Source of the DNA: CAXOVX01 sp964213345
GTDB lineage: Bacteria; Pseudomonadota; Alphaproteobacteria; Rickettsiales; Midichloriaceae
Assembly (NCBI GenBank): GCA_964213345.1
Contig: CAXOVX010000008.1
Coordinates: 1-37,265 of the forward strand
Direction of reading: 5' to 3'
Length of the DNA: 37,265 nucleotides
Of the stretch, positions 35,727-37,265 are shown one piece after another. Within the stretch, counting starts at the first letter, position 1, and every line of letters begins with the position of its first letter. The translations under genes were made by a program, and so were the position numbers. The notes beneath the pieces are model-generated. The model worked only from the letters and a program-made list of their open reading frames with translations, was not told where the DNA came from and did not search any database.

Positions 35727-36149
35727 ATTAGTATTTAGCAATGTTTGTAAGACATATAAGCGCACTTGTTCGCCCCAAACAAAACGAAATTGTTGAACAT
35801 TTCCATAAAACTATGAAAACAGAAAATTGGCCTTCAGAAAAAAACATAATGAGGAAAAACCCTCATTGTGGTAAATATTGCCACGACAAGACCCAACTCA
35901 AAAACTTCCAGGTGGTAACCCCGCTTGTTGATAAATCAACAAAATTTGTCACCACCAAGATTAATTATTCTGAATAAAACCCTCAAACAACTTTACCAGA
36001 ATAATTGCTAACGTCTGTCAGACAAAATCCTTTGACCTTTTACAGCTTAGTACCGCAACTTTCTTCAGAATTGCGGCACGCACTCCATCAACATACGTTT
36101 CTGCGCCTATCCTTTTATATTCTGCAAGGACAAGCAGTGTGCACAAAAC
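35727..36149. other. Spacer with two hairpins, no convincing gene
   Basis: No credible protein is encoded. One hairpin is AATGAGG / CCTCATT at 35848-35867. A second is a nested structure at 35911-35956: outer GGTGGT / ACCACC, symmetric 8-nt internal loops, and inner TTGTTGAT / ATCAACAA around a 2-nt AA loop. Both lie downstream of the minus-strand exoprotein and could end or stabilise its transcript. Confidence 0.45.
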
Positions 36150-37265
36150 TTAACACCCCCCATCTATGTAAAATGTCAAATCATATGCATACGTGGTGTG
36201 ACCATCTGCCCAAAGGACAGGAGCTTTGTAGGATGCCCCCATTTCTAACATTTCACCATATATTGGTTGAGATTTATTCAAATCTATTGATATTATGCCA
36301 GCATCTTGCAGGCTAGTCAATTCTCCAGGTTGGGAGATGCCATCGCTATTTTTGTCTTGCCATAGATAGAAGTCCGCATACTTTGCATCACGTGCATCAA
36401 AGACTTTTATCCTTATTACTATCAAATACCTCTAACAAAGCTGCAAAATCTGTTTTTGCTTCCTTAGACCAGCTTGTCAGTACTATTTCTTTTGCATAAT
36501 CAATTTTTCCATTTTTATTATGATCATATGCTAATATGGCATCACTACCAGATACCCAGGACGTTTTCTTCGCTATGCCATTACCATCATAATCAAAATA
36601 AGTCTTGGATTTTCCAAGCTGTACCAAGTTTATATCATGATCTTCATCCAACCCCATACCTATTGGCGTACGGGCTGCATTAGGTTGTGATGTTGTACTA
36701 GATGTCGCCGCTGTACAACAATATTTCTTAAGGAGCCATACTGCAAATCCTACTGCAGCACCACCAACTGTGCCACAAACCGATATTACTATAGTTTTCC
36801 AGCTCGGCCAAGGTTCATCTGGGCTAAATTGCAGATTAACCGTAGCTACACTACTTGTTGCACCTAAGCTATCTTGTGCAACATAAGTAAATTGATCATT
36901 AACACTTTGATCGCATTTAGTAGATTTATACTTTAGCTCTTGCTGTAGCGTATATTGTTGACCAACAGCGACACTACTACCTTGATTATCTGTTAAAAAT
37001 CCACTACGAGGTGGCGTTTGTAGTTTGATTTTCAGTGCACCATTATTTTCATCTTGATCACTCACATTATCATTGAACTGAATCACCCCCTCACATTCTT
37101 TTATTACTTGAGAAAATGATTTCGCAACTGGGTCATGATTAGTAGGAGTGGGAGTAGGAGTAGGGGTAGGAGTAGGGGTAGGAGCTACCGGTCTTCCATT
37201 AGCATCATAAATTTTTCCATAAACTCCGAGCCCAGAACCATCTTGACCACTACTATCCCATGTTA
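36150..37265 (-). pseudogene. C-terminal part of a large RTX/cadherin-like surface protein (frameshifted, partial)
   Basis: The gene enters from the right edge. In order it encodes a repeat unit WDSSGQDGSGLGVYGKIYDA, a Pro-Thr linker of eight PT units, a cadherin-like/tandem-95 domain (VIQFNDNVSDQDENNGALKI to FTYVAQDSLGATSS), and a hydrophobic helix (IVISVCGTVGGAAVGFAVWLL). EF-hand-like calcium loops follow (YFDYDGNGIAKKTSWV, AYDHNKNGKIDYAKEI, VFDSNKDKS). In an AAAA run at 36405-36408 one extra A shifts the frame. The remainder (VFDARDAKYADFYLWQDKNS, GISQPGELTSL, to 36150) is in the next frame. The architecture is that of large exported calcium-binding adhesins or toxins. A real mutation, a sequencing error and phase variation all fit the shift. 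Confidence 0.75.
37137..37188 (-). repeat. Pro-Thr-coding microsatellite
   Basis: Repeats of GGAGTA / GGGGTA units on the + strand encode alternating Pro-Thr on the minus strand. It is a flexible linker between two extracellular domains and a likely site of length variation. Confidence 0.8.

Noticed and set aside
35741..35977. 78-residue + strand ORF after IS982 copy 3
   Set aside because: It runs through both hairpins, has no recognisable family or ribosome-binding site, and sits in debris.

Overview
The window reads as chromosome of an AT-rich, insertion-sequence-laden alphaproteobacterium of the order Rickettsiales. The evidence is a lone 16S rRNA gene (about 3586-5087) with no 23S, 5S or tRNA behind it, 16S signatures shared with Rickettsia/Anaplasma-type sequences, scrambled housekeeping gene order, and heavy gene decay. 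Phosphoglycerate kinase suggests a member that keeps part of glycolysis (Midichloriaceae or Anaplasmataceae-like rather than Rickettsia). The family is inference, not proof.

Layout. 1-3585 is a graveyard: an IS5-type end, the C-terminal part of a CdiA/FhaB-like polymorphic toxin with a small candidate immunity gene, frameshifted and partly inverted adhesin shards, an IS630 remnant, a MITE (non-autonomous element with terminal inverted repeats, TIRs), and a 91-bp IS5-derived mini-element. 3532-5131 is the isolated 16S gene inside a 24-bp processing stem. 5338-6648 is a malic enzyme that ends where an IS5 element begins. 6648-8914 holds IS5 and IS982 remnants. 8916-10418 carries ruvC, yebC and tRNA-Gly. 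10575-13823 is a large AsmA-like membrane-anchored protein. 13889-16661 is a secreted/surface region with a PI-PLC-like protein, decayed membrane ORFs and an RTX-like protein. 16791-17692 is an IS982 copy. 17692-26055 is housekeeping: mrdA-mreD, lon, frr, map, pgk. 26056-28490 is again IS and repeat debris around tRNA-Arg. 28491-34632 carries ispH, a secreted hypothetical, rnd, recJ and gpsA, separated by MITEs. 34756-35726 is another IS982. 36150-37265 is the C-terminal end of a large RTX/cadherin-like surface protein, frameshifted in a homopolymer and running off the right edge.

How the parts fit. Housekeeping genes are intact and form short units (yebC-ruvC, mreD-mrdA with 8-bp overlap, recJ-gpsA with 11-bp overlap). 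Surface and toxin genes are mostly broken and bounded by mobile DNA. The most striking feature is that mobile elements sit directly on gene 3' ends: the stop codons of maeB, mrdA, map and gpsA fall in or on an IS/MITE terminus, and that of ruvC lies 1 bp away. A dispersed MITE family with ATACCAA TIRs accounts for much of the spacer DNA between convergent or consecutive genes.
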